Assembly (NCBI RefSeq): GCF_016918855.1
Contig: NZ_JADKYB010000003.1
Span: 434,001 to 498,000, forward strand
Origin: Actinacidiphila acididurans
GTDB lineage: Bacteria > Actinomycetota > Actinomycetes > Streptomycetales > Streptomycetaceae
Reading direction: 5' to 3'
DNA: 64,000 nt
Shown here piece after piece: positions 24,060-33,274 of the stretch (position 1 is the stretch's first letter; the number at the start of each line of letters is the position of its first letter). The notes below the pieces were generated by a model. It ran no database searches, was not told where the DNA came from, and saw only the letters and a program-made list of their open reading frames with translations. The translations under genes and the position numbers were made by a program.

Positions 24060-25346
24060 CTAGGGGCAGGTGGCCAGGATGACGGAGACGACGGTGCAGG
24101 TGGCGGTGGCAGTGTCGTTGGCCGCGTTCGGGTCGTTCGGTGCGGACGCGGTTCGTGTGCCGGTGACCGACACATGTCCCAAGGAGAGCAGGCTCAAGGG
24201 GACGCGGAACGACTTGGCCGCGCTCGTGCCATTGGGAATGGCCCCGTATGCGCAGGTCACCGTTCCGGTGCTGGTGGTGCATCCGGTCGGCAGATCGGTG
24301 GCGCTCGCACCCGTGGGCAGGGACGCGGTGACCGTGGCCGAGGCGACCGCGTCGGGGCCGGTGTTGTGCGCCGTCAGCGTGTAGGTGAGGTAGGGCACCA
24401 GGATGCCCAGGTGCGGCTGCGCGGTGACGTCGACGCCGATGTCCGCCTTGGGGTTGGCGAAGGTGAAGACGATCGAGCCGTCGCCGGCGTTGACGCCGTC
24501 GGTGACCGTGGACGGCGAGCCGGGGACAGTGCCGGACACCAGGCTGGAGCCGCCCCCTCCGCCGCCGCCGGCTCCGCCTGTCTGGCCGCCGGGGATGAAG
24601 TTGACGCCGCCGCCTCCGCCCGCGCCACCGGACCCGTAGCCCGCGCCGCCGTAGCCGCCGAGTCCGGCGTTGTAATAGATGTTGAAGCTGGGGACGCCGC
24701 CTCCGGCGTTCGGCCAGGACCCGGGGTTGCCGGCGCTGGGGCCGGGGGTTTGGCCGGCGCTTGCCGCGGTGCCGCCGGCACCGCCCGCTGTCGCGGTGCC
24801 CGCTCCGCCCCCACCGCCACCGCCACCGACCGAATCGCCGGCGCCGGCGCTGCCAGGACTGCCGCTGTCGCCACCGGGGGAGCCGGGGAAGGAGGGAGTG
24901 GCGATGCCGCCTCCGCCCGCGCCGCCGCCGGAACCGGCGGTCAGCAGTGGGGTGCCGTCGGATGCGGTCACCGCGACCAGTCCGCCGCCGGTGCCTCCGT
25001 CTCCCGGGTAACCGGGCACGGTGACGCCCTGGCTGCCGACGATGACGTTCAGCGTGGCCCCGGGCGTCACGGCCAGGGTCGCCTCGACCCGGGCGCCCTT
25101 GCCGCCGGGCACCCCGTCCGCGGAGGGGCCGCCGCCCGCGCCCAAGAGGGTGACCTGTCCGGCGGTGGCGTCGGCGGGTACGGTCAGGCTGCCGGTGCCT
25201 GCGGCCGTGCAGGTGATCGTCGTGGTGGTGTCCGTCACCACCGGCGCGGCGCACACCCCGTCGGCGGACGCCGGAGAAGCCAGGGCGACCAGGGCCCCGC
25301 CCAGCAGCGCGGAAGAACCGGCAAGAACCCCCAGGTGTCGTCGCAT
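24060..25346 (-). CDS. secreted glycine-rich protein with C-terminal DUF11-like domain
   Basis: 428 residues from ATG 25346. Signal peptide MRRHLGVLAGSSALLGGALV ending near ASA. Residues of about 30-130 form beta-rich repeats; about 130-290 is a glycine-rich stretch with runs such as GSGGGAGGGG and repeats of AGG and GGAG; about 300-428 resembles the DUF11 Ig-like repeat (YTLTAHNTGPDAVASATVT, then GTRTASAPNDPNAANDTATATCTV). No LPxTG sorting signal and no C-terminal anchor, so it is probably released or loosely wall-bound. Likely structural or adhesive. Glycine-rich beta-helix autotransporter-like folds are an alternative for the middle. Confidence 0.8.
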   Translation of the reverse strand: MRRHLGVLAGSSALLGGALVALASPASADGVCAAPVVTDTTTTITCTAAGTGSLTVPADATAGQVTLLGAGGGPSADGVPGGKGARVEATLAVTPGATLNVIVGSQGVTVPGYPGDGGTGGGLVAVTASDGTPLLTAGSGGGAGGGGIATPSFPGSPGGDSGSPGSAGAGDSVGGGGGGGGAGTATAGGAGGTAASAGQTPGPSAGNPGSWPNAGGGVPSFNIYYNAGLGGYGGAGYGSGGAGGGGGVNFIPGGQTGGAGGGGGGGSSLVSGTVPGSPSTVTDGVNAGDGSIVFTFANPKADIGVDVTAQPHLGILVPYLTYTLTAHNTGPDAVASATVTASLPTGASATDLPTGCTTSTGTVTCAYGAIPNGTSAAKSFRVPLSLLSLGHVSVTGTRTASAPNDPNAANDTATATCTVVSVILATCP

Positions 25347-25665
25347 TCGCGAAATACGTAAGTGGGGAGGAGCGGTCGGCAGCATCTATGCGTCGTCCCT
25401 TCCGGGGTTGCGGCGCCGCCGCGGTCCAGGGCCCGGCTGGCCCCTGCGTCCCCCGCCGGCGCGGTCGTACCGAACACGGCGGGGCCCCGGGATGCGGCGG
25501 CGCGGACCACACGCCACACACCCCGCAGGCGACCTTCCGCGGCCATACTGGCACGGCATAGAGATCATTCGCCCCAGAAACAGATGAAATCGGCCCCGCT
25601 CCCGACGCGCCCACGACGTTTTAACCGCTCGCCGGAGGGGACGGCGCATTCCTACTCTCAGGGGC
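25347..25665. other. divergent promoter region
   Basis: Between the glycine-rich protein (leftward) and a GNAT gene (rightward). Lower-GC patches occur at 25344-25362 (GCGAAATACGTAAG) and 25555-25620, fitting promoters for each gene. No palindrome or small gene stands out. Confidence 0.35.
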
Positions 25666-26220
25666 ATGGAGCTTCGAGAAGAGCAAGCCGGCGACAGGGA
25701 AGCCGTGCGGGCCATCCATCTGGGGGCGTTCGGCGATCACGGGCCCGTCGTGGCCGGGTTGGTGGACGCCCTGCGCGAGACTCTGACGCCCGGCCGGGGG
25801 CTGTCGCTGGTCGCCGAGCGTGCCGGTGAGGTGGTGGGGCACGTCATGTTCACCCGCAACCTGCTGGACGCCCCGCGGCGCCTGGTCGACGTGCAGGTGC
25901 TCAGCCCGCTGGCGGTGAGGCCCGGTTACCAGCGGCAGGGAGTGGGCTCGGCTTTGGTCCGGAGCGGGCTGGAGATCCTTGCCGAGCGGGCGGTGCCGCT
26001 GGTCTTCCTCGAGGGCGACCCGGCTTACTACCCGCGGTTCGGGTTCACACCCGGAGCGGAGTCGGGCTTCCGCAAACCGTCCCTGCGCATTCCCGACGCC
26101 GCCTTCCAGGTGCTCAGGTTCCCGGCGTACGAGGCGTGGATGACGGGGACTCTGGTGTACTCCCAGCTGTTCTGGCAGCACGACGCGGTCGGCCTCCGGG
26201 ACGGCGATCAGAGCGTCTAG
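25666..26220 (+). CDS. GNAT-family N-acetyltransferase, YhbS-like
   Basis: 184 residues. The order AGEVVGHVMFTRNLLD, LSPLAVRPGYQRQGVGSALV (motif A with Q-R-Q-G-V-G), VFLEGDPAYYPRFGFTPGAE and FPAYEAWMTGTLVYSQLFW is that of the YhbS-like acetyltransferases, which have the characteristic D-P-x-Y-Y-x-R-F-G-F block. Cytoplasmic; acceptor unknown. An IS-type remnant follows directly after the stop. Confidence 0.9.
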   Translation: MELREEQAGDREAVRAIHLGAFGDHGPVVAGLVDALRETLTPGRGLSLVAERAGEVVGHVMFTRNLLDAPRRLVDVQVLSPLAVRPGYQRQGVGSALVRSGLEILAERAVPLVFLEGDPAYYPRFGFTPGAESGFRKPSLRIPDAAFQVLRFPAYEAWMTGTLVYSQLFWQHDAVGLRDGDQSV

Positions 26221-26235
26221 GCCGATTCTTGTTGA

Positions 26236-26535
26236 TCACCTCGCTGACCGGATGAGGAGGGCAGCGACGTACAGCCCGGCGAGGATGGAGACGGTCCGGT
26301 GGGCCGGCGCCGGGGTCACCGCCCGGATCCCGCGACGTAGCAGCCGACCTCGGATCGCGCGCGATGAGTTGGCCTTGTCGGCCAAGACCACCGCTGGCGT
26401 CGTTCGAGGTCTGCCGACTGGCCTGGTTACCCGTGCCATGAGCGACTGGAAGGCGGGTGCGTCACCTGCCTGACCCGCAGTGAGGACGTAGGCGAGCGGT
26501 CGGCGGCGGCTGTCGGCGGCGACACCTGTCGGATT
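26236..26535 (-). mobile_element. IS5-type transposase remnant (C-terminal part)
   Basis: On the minus strand the frame reads ADSRRRPLAYVLTAGQAGDAPAFQSLM, VVLADKANSSRAIRGRLLRRGIRAV and a final LAGLYVAALLIRS. These are the DDE-region and C-terminal blocks of IS5-group transposases, where the middle one is normally LADKAYSSRAIRxxLRRRGI. The N terminus, the usual RHK-rich segment between the last two blocks and the terminal inverted repeats are missing, so the element is decayed. It occupies most of the space upstream of the rhamnosidase gene. Confidence 0.75.
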
Positions 26536-26779
26536 GAACGATTCAACACGTGGCCGCGCACTGGTGAAGCGGCTCGCCGATCGCCCATCACCACCGACCG
26601 CCGGTTCCGCGACCGTGACCTCTTCCGCGTACCGATCCGTGCGCGAACCCTGGCCTCTCGTCCGCAGAGCTGCTACAACGGGTCGCCGACTGAATCGTTC
26701 CATTCGGTCAAAGCGGGACCGCTTCAAGTCCCGCCGGCCCCGCGGGCGCCCCTGCGGAAAGACAGAGAGGCCAGACGCC

Positions 26780-29700
26780 GTGCCTGGACGCAGCCGACAC
26801 CCCGCCCCACGATGGAGATTCCTCGCCCTGCTCGCCGCCCTGGCCGCGCTGCTGGCCGGCGCGCTGACGGCGACGACTGCCACGGCCGCCCCCGGCGGCC
26901 TCACGGTCGGCGCGCTCACCGTCGACGGGAGGCCGTCCGCGCCGCCCTCCGCGGCGACGGTGTCCGGCGCGCCGGACGGTCCGCGCGCGAGTGCCGCCTC
27001 CGCCGCGTCGGTGACCGTCACCGGTGAACAGCCCGCGCTGGGCTGGCAGATGGACTCGCACCGCACCGGCGTCACGCAGTCCGCGTACGAGGTCGCCGTC
27101 GCCACCAGCGCGCAGCGCCTGGACCAGGGCCGCGCCGACGTCTGGGACAGCGGGAAGGTCACCTCCGACGCCTCGGTCTCCGTACCCTATCGCGGCCCGG
27201 CGCTCGACCCCGGGCGCGCCTACTACTGGAAGGTCCGCGTCTGGGACGACCACGGCGCCGCCTCGGCCTGGAGCAGCCCCGCGACCTGGGACACCGGCCT
27301 CGGCACGGCCGCCGACTGGCACGGCGCGCAGTGGATCACCCCTGACCGCTCGGCCGAGCAGACCTGGTCGGACTTCACCCTCGACACCGACTTCACCCTC
27401 AAGACCGCGGCCGCGGCCGTACTCTTCCGCGCCGCCGACGCCTCGCACTACTACATGTGGCAGATCAACGCCGCCAGCACGCCCGGCAAGGTGCTGCTGC
27501 GCCCGCACGTGAACGACGGCGGCTTCCGGCTGCTCGGCGAGGTCGATCTCGGCGCGGTCATCACCCCGGCCACCCTGCACGCTCCGCACCACCTGCGGAT
27601 CACCGCCGCCGGCAGCACCCTGACCACCTGGATCGACGGCGTCCTGGTCGACACGCGCACCGACAGCACGCTCACCTCCGGCACGATCGGCTTCCGCACC
27701 TCGGTCACCGCGGGCGTGCCCGAGGACAGCACGTACGACAACCTCACCGTGCACGCGCCCGACGGATCAACCCTGTTCTCCGACGACTTCTCCGTCAGCC
27801 CCGACCCGTCGTTCCCCAACACCCAAGTCGCCGATGGCCAGTTGGAGCCCAAGGGCGACCCCACCCTGCTCGCCCGCGACGCCGGCGCGCCCATGCTGCG
27901 CACCGACTTCACCCTCGACAAGGAGATCGCCCAGGCCCGCGCCTACGTCTTCGGGCTCGGCTTCTACGAACTGCACCTGAACGGCGCCAAGGTCGGCGAC
28001 CAGGTGCTCACCCCGGCCAATTCGCCGTATGACAAGCGCGACCTGTACGACACCTACGACGTGACCGGCGCGCTGCGGAAGGGCACCAACGCGGTCGGCA
28101 TCTGGCTCGGCCGTGGCTACGGCCCGAACTTCAGCCAGTACGGCTTCCGCTGGACCGGCCCGGAACAGGCGATCATGCTGCTCCAGGTCACCTACACCGA
28201 CGGCACGCAGCGCTACGTCACCACCGACCCGTCCTGGAAGTGGTCCAACGGGCCGATCGTCGCCGACGACATCTACAACGGCGAGTCCTACGACGCGCGC
28301 CAGGAGCGAGCCGGTTGGGACACTCCCGGTTACGACGCGGCCGACTGGCAGCAGGTCACCACCGCGTCCGCGCCCGGCGGTTCGCTGCAGGCCGCCACCC
28401 TGCTTCCGATGCGCGTCGTCGGCGACCTGAAGCCGGTGCGGGTCACCCAGCCCCGGCCGGGGGCGTACGTCTACGACTTCGGGCAGAACATCGCCGGCTG
28501 GGAGCGCCTGACCGCCACCGGCCCGGCCGGCACCGCGATCACCATGCGCACCGCCGAGGAGGTGAACGCCGACGGCACGCTCGACACCTCCACCAACAGG
28601 AACGCCGCGTCGACCGACCACTTCGTCCTGGCCGGCACCGGCGGCCCCGAGACCTACGAACCCCGGTTCACCTACCACGGGTTCCGCTACCTGGAGGTCA
28701 CCGGGTATCCCGGCGTCCCGACCGCCTCCGACGTCACCGCGCGCGTCGTGCACGCCGACGTGGCCTCCACCGGCGACTTCACGTCCTCCGACCCGCTGCT
28801 CGACCGGATCGCGCAGAACAACCGCTGGAGCGTGCTCAACAACTCGATGAGCGTCCCCACCGACAACCCCGTGCGCGACGAGCGGACCCCGCCCGGCATG
28901 GACGTGCAGGCGTACCACGCCGCGTCCATAAGGGAGTTCGGGATGGACGCCTTCTACGCCAACTACCTCCAGGACATGCCGCCCGGCACCGCGCTCCCCA
29001 GCGACGGCGGAAACGCCCTGCTGCCCGACATGGGCGGCGACCAGGTCTCGCTGGCCTGGGACCTGTACGAGACCTACGGCGACCGGGCGACGCTCGCCGC
29101 CCAGTACCCGGCGATGAAGGCGTTCGTGGACACCCGCGACGCGCAGACACCCGGCCACATCTGGCCCGACAACCACGGCTTCGGCGACTGGTGCCCGCCG
29201 TACTACGGGCCAGGGACCAACGACGGCATGGGCAGCCCCGGCGCCGGAAGCTGCACCAGCGAGGTCTCCCTCGTCAACACCGCGCTGTCCTTCCGCCAGG
29301 CGCAGGACACCGCCAAGGCGGCCCAGGCACTCGGGCACCCGGACGACGCGGCGCACTTCACCGCGCTCGCCGCGGCGATCGAGCAGGACTTCAACGCGCA
29401 CTTCCTGAACGCCGCGGGCGACACCTACGGCGACGGCAGGCAGACCACCAGCATCCTGCCGCTGGCCTTCGGCATGGTCCCCGCCGACCATGTCGCCGCC
29501 GTGGGCCGTCAACTGGTCGACACAGTCATCGACAAGAACGGCGGCCACCTCGACACCGGGATCTTCGGCACCCGCTACCTCGTCGACGCCCTCGCCGCCG
29601 TCGGCCGCACGGATGTCGCGATGACCGTGCTGAACCAGACGAGTTACCCGGGCTTCGGCTTCGAGATCGCGCACAACGCGACGAGTTCGTGGGAGGAGTG

Positions 29701-30088
29701 GCTGTACGCCTCGGCGATGGAGACGCACGACCACGCGATGTTCGCCGGGATCAACGCCTCCCTGTACACGGTGCTCGCCGGCATCCGGCCTGCCGCCCCC
29801 GGCTACGCCGCCGTCACCATTGCCCCGCAGGCCCCGGCGGGCCTCGACCACGTCGCGGCGTCGCTGGACACCGTGCGCGGCCGGGTCGCCAGCTCCTGGA
29901 CCCGGGAGGGCGACGCCCTCACGCTCACCGTCACCGTGCCCGCCAACAGCCGGGCAACCGTACGCGTCCCGCTGCCCTCCACGGACAGCGCGGTGCACGC
30001 CGACCACGACGCGACCGCGGCCGGACGCGACGCGCGAACCGCCTCGTACGCGGTGGGCTCGGGCACCTGGCGGTTCCAGGTGCGGTGA
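26780..30088 (+). CDS. secreted alpha-L-rhamnosidase (GH78-type)
   Basis: 1102 residues from GTG 26780, which places a signal peptide first (RWRFLALLAALAALLAGAL, Ala-rich cleavage site). Then come an Ig-like linker (SAYEVAVATSAQRLDQG, DSGKV), a concanavalin-like insert (about 180-350), the rhamnosidase N domain, the (alpha/alpha)6 barrel (NRWSVLNNSMSVPTDNPVRDE onward) and the C-terminal beta domain. The block usually written CPQRDERLGWTGDAQ reads NPVRDERTPPGMDVQAY here, keeping Arg-Asp-Glu-Arg and the later Asp but losing the Trp. Glu in ATSSWEEW is a catalytic candidate. Releases terminal L-rhamnose from plant glycosides or polysaccharide outside the cell. Confidence 0.88.
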   Translation: MPGRSRHPAPRWRFLALLAALAALLAGALTATTATAAPGGLTVGALTVDGRPSAPPSAATVSGAPDGPRASAASAASVTVTGEQPALGWQMDSHRTGVTQSAYEVAVATSAQRLDQGRADVWDSGKVTSDASVSVPYRGPALDPGRAYYWKVRVWDDHGAASAWSSPATWDTGLGTAADWHGAQWITPDRSAEQTWSDFTLDTDFTLKTAAAAVLFRAADASHYYMWQINAASTPGKVLLRPHVNDGGFRLLGEVDLGAVITPATLHAPHHLRITAAGSTLTTWIDGVLVDTRTDSTLTSGTIGFRTSVTAGVPEDSTYDNLTVHAPDGSTLFSDDFSVSPDPSFPNTQVADGQLEPKGDPTLLARDAGAPMLRTDFTLDKEIAQARAYVFGLGFYELHLNGAKVGDQVLTPANSPYDKRDLYDTYDVTGALRKGTNAVGIWLGRGYGPNFSQYGFRWTGPEQAIMLLQVTYTDGTQRYVTTDPSWKWSNGPIVADDIYNGESYDARQERAGWDTPGYDAADWQQVTTASAPGGSLQAATLLPMRVVGDLKPVRVTQPRPGAYVYDFGQNIAGWERLTATGPAGTAITMRTAEEVNADGTLDTSTNRNAASTDHFVLAGTGGPETYEPRFTYHGFRYLEVTGYPGVPTASDVTARVVHADVASTGDFTSSDPLLDRIAQNNRWSVLNNSMSVPTDNPVRDERTPPGMDVQAYHAASIREFGMDAFYANYLQDMPPGTALPSDGGNALLPDMGGDQVSLAWDLYETYGDRATLAAQYPAMKAFVDTRDAQTPGHIWPDNHGFGDWCPPYYGPGTNDGMGSPGAGSCTSEVSLVNTALSFRQAQDTAKAAQALGHPDDAAHFTALAAAIEQDFNAHFLNAAGDTYGDGRQTTSILPLAFGMVPADHVAAVGRQLVDTVIDKNGGHLDTGIFGTRYLVDALAAVGRTDVAMTVLNQTSYPGFGFEIAHNATSSWEEWLYASAMETHDHAMFAGINASLYTVLAGIRPAAPGYAAVTIAPQAPAGLDHVAASLDTVRGRVASSWTREGDALTLTVTVPANSRATVRVPLPSTDSAVHADHDATAAGRDARTASYAVGSGTWRFQVR

Positions 30089-30097
30089 CGCGGCCCC

Positions 30098-30135
30098 GGC
30101 GGGCGGGGTGAGCGCTCTGTCTCACCCCGCCCGCC
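30098..30135. terminator. bidirectional terminator hairpin
   Basis: GGCGGGCGGGGTGAG (30098-30112) is perfectly complementary to CTCACCCCGCCCGCC (30121-30135), 8-base loop, nine bases after the rhamnosidase stop and between convergent genes. Confidence 0.85.
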
Positions 30136-30218
30136 GCACCCTCACGCCGGGCTGGAACTCGCGACTGGGACGACGACGCCGTCCGGCGCAGGCAATGGCC
30201 GCGTCCGAAACGCGGGTG

Positions 30219-31613
30219 TCAGCTCTTGTGCGCGGCACGTTCGGCGGCGATGAAGTCCCGGTACCAGCGGTAGCTGTCCTTGGGCGTGCGCTTGAGCGTG
30301 TCGTAGTCGACGCGGACGATGCCGAAGCGGCGGTCGTAGCCGAACGCCCACTCGAAGTTGTCGAGCAGGGACCACACGTAGTAGGCGCGCACGTCGACGC
30401 CTTCGGCGATGGCTTGGGCGAGGGCGTCGAGGTGGTCGCGGAGGTAGTTGACGCGGTCGGTGTCGTGGACGGTGCCGTCGGCTTCGGCGATGTCGGCCTC
30501 GGAGGAGCCGTTCTCGGTGATGACGATGGGCGGCAGGCCGGGGTAGCGGCGGGTGAGGTCGACGAGCAGGTCGCGGAAGGTGGAGGGGACCACGGGCCAG
30601 CCCATGGTGGTGCGGCGGGCGGTGTCGTCGCCCCAGGTTTCCTCGGCGCGGATGTCGACGGCGGTACGCAGTGCCGGGTCGGTCTCGCGCCAGGGGGCGT
30701 CGGCGACAGTGATGGGCCGGTAGTAGTTGACGCCGCAGAAGTCCAGCGGGCGGGAGGCGAGTTCGAGGTCGCCGTCGCGGCGGAAGGCGAAGTCGCTGAT
30801 GTCGCCCCATATTTCCTGCTCGCCGTCGGGGTAGCGGCCCAGGAAGATGGGGTCGAACCAGCAGCGGTTGTGGAGGATTTCGGCGCGCGCCACGGCTTCG
30901 GCGTCGGCTCGGGAGTCGGTGGCGGGAAGCAGCCGGTCGGGGTTGAGGGCGATGCCGACCTCGCGGGCGCCGGCGGCGCGGAGGGCGTCGACGGCGAGGC
31001 CGTGCCCGACGAGCAGGTGGTGCACGACGGCGAGGGCGCCGTTGCCTTCGCGGGTGCCGGGGGCGTGGCGGCCGATGGCGTGGCCCACGAACGCGGTGCA
31101 GAACGGCTCGTTGAGGGTCATCCAGCGTCCGGCGCGGTCGGCGAGGCGTTCGGCGACGACGGCCGCGTATTCGGCGAAGGCCTCGGCGGTGTCGCGGACG
31201 CGCCAGCCGCCGACGTCCTCGAGGGGCTGCGGCAGGTCCCAGTGGTAGAGGGTGGGGGCCGGTTCGATGCCGGCGGCGAGCAGTTCGTCCACGAGGCGGT
31301 CGTAGAAGTCGAGTCCGGCGGGGTTGACCGCTCCGGTGCCCGTAGGAAGGATCCGCGGCCAGGCGATGGAGAAGCGGTAGGTGTCGGCGCCGAGCTCGCC
31401 CAGGAGGGCGACGTCCTCCTGGTAGCGGTGGTAGTGGTCGCAGGCGATGTCGCCGGTGGAGCCTTCGGCGGTCGCTCCGGGTGTGCGGGAGAAGGTGTCC
31501 CAGATGGAGACTCCGCGGCCGTCCTCGCGGGTGGCGCCTTCGATCTGGTAGGCGGCGGTGGCGGCGCCGAACCGGAAGCCGCGCGGGAAGCGCGGAGCGG
31601 GGGCGGACGTCAT
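30219..31613 (-). CDS. GH1 family beta-glucosidase
   Basis: 464 residues. FPRGFRFGAATAAYQIEGA is the GH1 entry block; WMTLNEPFCTAF holds the acid/base Glu and IVITENGSSE the nucleophile Glu; YYVWSLLDNFEWAFGYDRRFGIV closes the barrel. No signal peptide, so the enzyme is cytoplasmic and would act on imported disaccharides or glucosides. GAGGAGC ribosome site before ATG 31613. Convergent with the rhamnosidase: the pair could split rhamnosyl-glucosides (naringin- or rutin-type), though separate promoters and locations in the cell make this an inference. Confidence 0.93.
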   Translation of the reverse strand: MTSAPAPRFPRGFRFGAATAAYQIEGATREDGRGVSIWDTFSRTPGATAEGSTGDIACDHYHRYQEDVALLGELGADTYRFSIAWPRILPTGTGAVNPAGLDFYDRLVDELLAAGIEPAPTLYHWDLPQPLEDVGGWRVRDTAEAFAEYAAVVAERLADRAGRWMTLNEPFCTAFVGHAIGRHAPGTREGNGALAVVHHLLVGHGLAVDALRAAGAREVGIALNPDRLLPATDSRADAEAVARAEILHNRCWFDPIFLGRYPDGEQEIWGDISDFAFRRDGDLELASRPLDFCGVNYYRPITVADAPWRETDPALRTAVDIRAEETWGDDTARRTTMGWPVVPSTFRDLLVDLTRRYPGLPPIVITENGSSEADIAEADGTVHDTDRVNYLRDHLDALAQAIAEGVDVRAYYVWSLLDNFEWAFGYDRRFGIVRVDYDTLKRTPKDSYRWYRDFIAAERAAHKS

Positions 31614-31757
31614 GGCACGGCTCCTCAGGTGGTCGGTCCTCGCGGCCGCCAGATTACGCGACGGCCCAGGCCGATCAGGAGGTCGACCTCCGGTGATGCG
31701 GCGGACGGGGCGGCGGCAGGCCGGCCGGCAGCGACCGCGGTCGGTCGGGCTGCCCGG

Positions 31758-33041
31758 CTACGCCGGTTCCGACCCTGAGCCGCCCGGCACGGAGCTCAGT
31801 CGTGCATGGGTCGGTCCGGGGGCGTCCATCTGTTTCCAGGCCGGGAAGATCACGGGGCTGAGCGTGGCGAACAGATACGCGCCGCCGATCGCGAGCGTTG
31901 TGGCGAACAGGCCGGCCGAACCCACGAGGAAGCCGGCAGCGAGGCCACCGAGCGGGGTGACGGTCAGGAACGAGGCGGTTGTGGCGCTGAGTACGCGGCT
32001 GTGCAGTTGCCCGGGCACGGTCTCGTACATCACCGTGGCCATGATCGGATTGAGTACTCCGCAGGCCAGGCCCTCGATCGCCATCATCACGCCGAGCGGG
32101 GTCACGGTGTCGGTGAAGGCGGCCACGACAAAGCGGGGCATGCCGACGATGAGGAAGGCCACGGTGAACACCGGCCACCGCCGGAAGCGGCGGCCCACCC
32201 AACCGTAGACCAGCGCACCCGTCAGGGCTCCGGCGGAGAACAGGGCTTCCAGCACCCCGAGATCCCCGGCACCGCCCAGCTTGTCGCGGACGTGGACCGG
32301 AAGGAGGACCGCGCTCCAGCCCTGGTCCAGGCCCCTGGTCACCAAGGTCATGAGACAGACCCCCAGCAGCAACGGCGTGCCCGCCACGTAGCGGTAGCCC
32401 TCCGTCAGTTCACGGCGACAGCCCCGCGGCAGACCCGGTTCCGCTCGCGCCTGGGGCCCGGCCTCGGCCACTGCGCGCAGCCCGAACGCCAGGAGCACGG
32501 CGGATACGGCGAAGGATCCGGCGTCGAGGAACAGGACATGCTGGGCACCCAGTACGGTGATGAGCACGCCGCCGACCGCCGAGCCGATCATCCCCGCGCA
32601 GCGTGAGGCACCGTCGTACAACCCCGCCGCCCGCGCCAGCGGCATCCCGGCGCGCTCGGCCAGCGCGGGCAGGAGCACCCCGCGGGCAGTCTCTCCCGGC
32701 GCGTGGAACAGCCCTGTGACGGCCATCAGCCCGCACAGCATCCAGAACCGCAGCACTCCGACAAGCTGCAACAACGGGATCGTGGCGACGGCCGCTCCGC
32801 ACACAAGGTCCGAGGCCACGCCGACCCGTCGCCGACCGATCAGGTCGATGACCGGACCGCCGGCCATCGCGGAGAGCACAACCGGCAGCATCGCGCAGAA
32901 CGCAACCACCCCCGCCTTGGCGGCACTCCCCGTGCTCTGCAGCACGAACCACGGCACGCCCATCCCCGTGAGCGCACTTCCGGAGATCGAGACGACGTTG
33001 GCGGCAAGTACGGAGGCGAGAGGTCTGCGATCACCGGGCAA
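31758..33041 (-). CDS. MFS transporter
   Basis: 427 residues from TTG 33041 (GGAG seven bases upstream). About 12 membrane segments; SVLAANVVSISGSALTGMGVPWFVL, GGPVIDLIGRRRVGVASDL (motif A) and VMYETVPGQLHSRVLSATTASF mark it as an MFS exporter of the EntS/MFS_3 type. Substrate unknown. It follows the beta-glucosidase gene start region but in tandem orientation upstream of it, with a 144-base gap, so co-transcription with the beta-glucosidase is possible; exporters of this type are not usual sugar importers. Confidence 0.85.
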   Translation of the reverse strand: MPGDRRPLASVLAANVVSISGSALTGMGVPWFVLQSTGSAAKAGVVAFCAMLPVVLSAMAGGPVIDLIGRRRVGVASDLVCGAAVATIPLLQLVGVLRFWMLCGLMAVTGLFHAPGETARGVLLPALAERAGMPLARAAGLYDGASRCAGMIGSAVGGVLITVLGAQHVLFLDAGSFAVSAVLLAFGLRAVAEAGPQARAEPGLPRGCRRELTEGYRYVAGTPLLLGVCLMTLVTRGLDQGWSAVLLPVHVRDKLGGAGDLGVLEALFSAGALTGALVYGWVGRRFRRWPVFTVAFLIVGMPRFVVAAFTDTVTPLGVMMAIEGLACGVLNPIMATVMYETVPGQLHSRVLSATTASFLTVTPLGGLAAGFLVGSAGLFATTLAIGGAYLFATLSPVIFPAWKQMDAPGPTHARLSSVPGGSGSEPA

Positions 33042-33170
33042 GGCGGCTCCACGGACGCAGCACAGCGGGCGTGCCGCGCATCATGGCAGGAGCGCGGGTC
33101 CGGGGGCACCGCAATATCGCGGCGACAGCGTTGACGACAATTCGTTACGACGGTCCCGGCCGTGAACGCG

Positions 33171-33203
33171 CGTCCGCCCCGAGTGGGAAACCCGGGGCGG
33201 ACG
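33171..33203 (-). terminator. terminator of the Met/His-rich membrane protein gene
   Basis: CGTCCGCCCC (33171-33180) pairs with GGGGCGGACG (33194-33203), 13-base loop, 72 bases after the stop at 33275. Confidence 0.6.
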
Positions 33204-33274
33204 AGGCGGACGGCAGGCGAGTCAGGTCCGGAGAACGGTTCGCGGAACGCACGGGACCTGGACGGACCCGGTGG

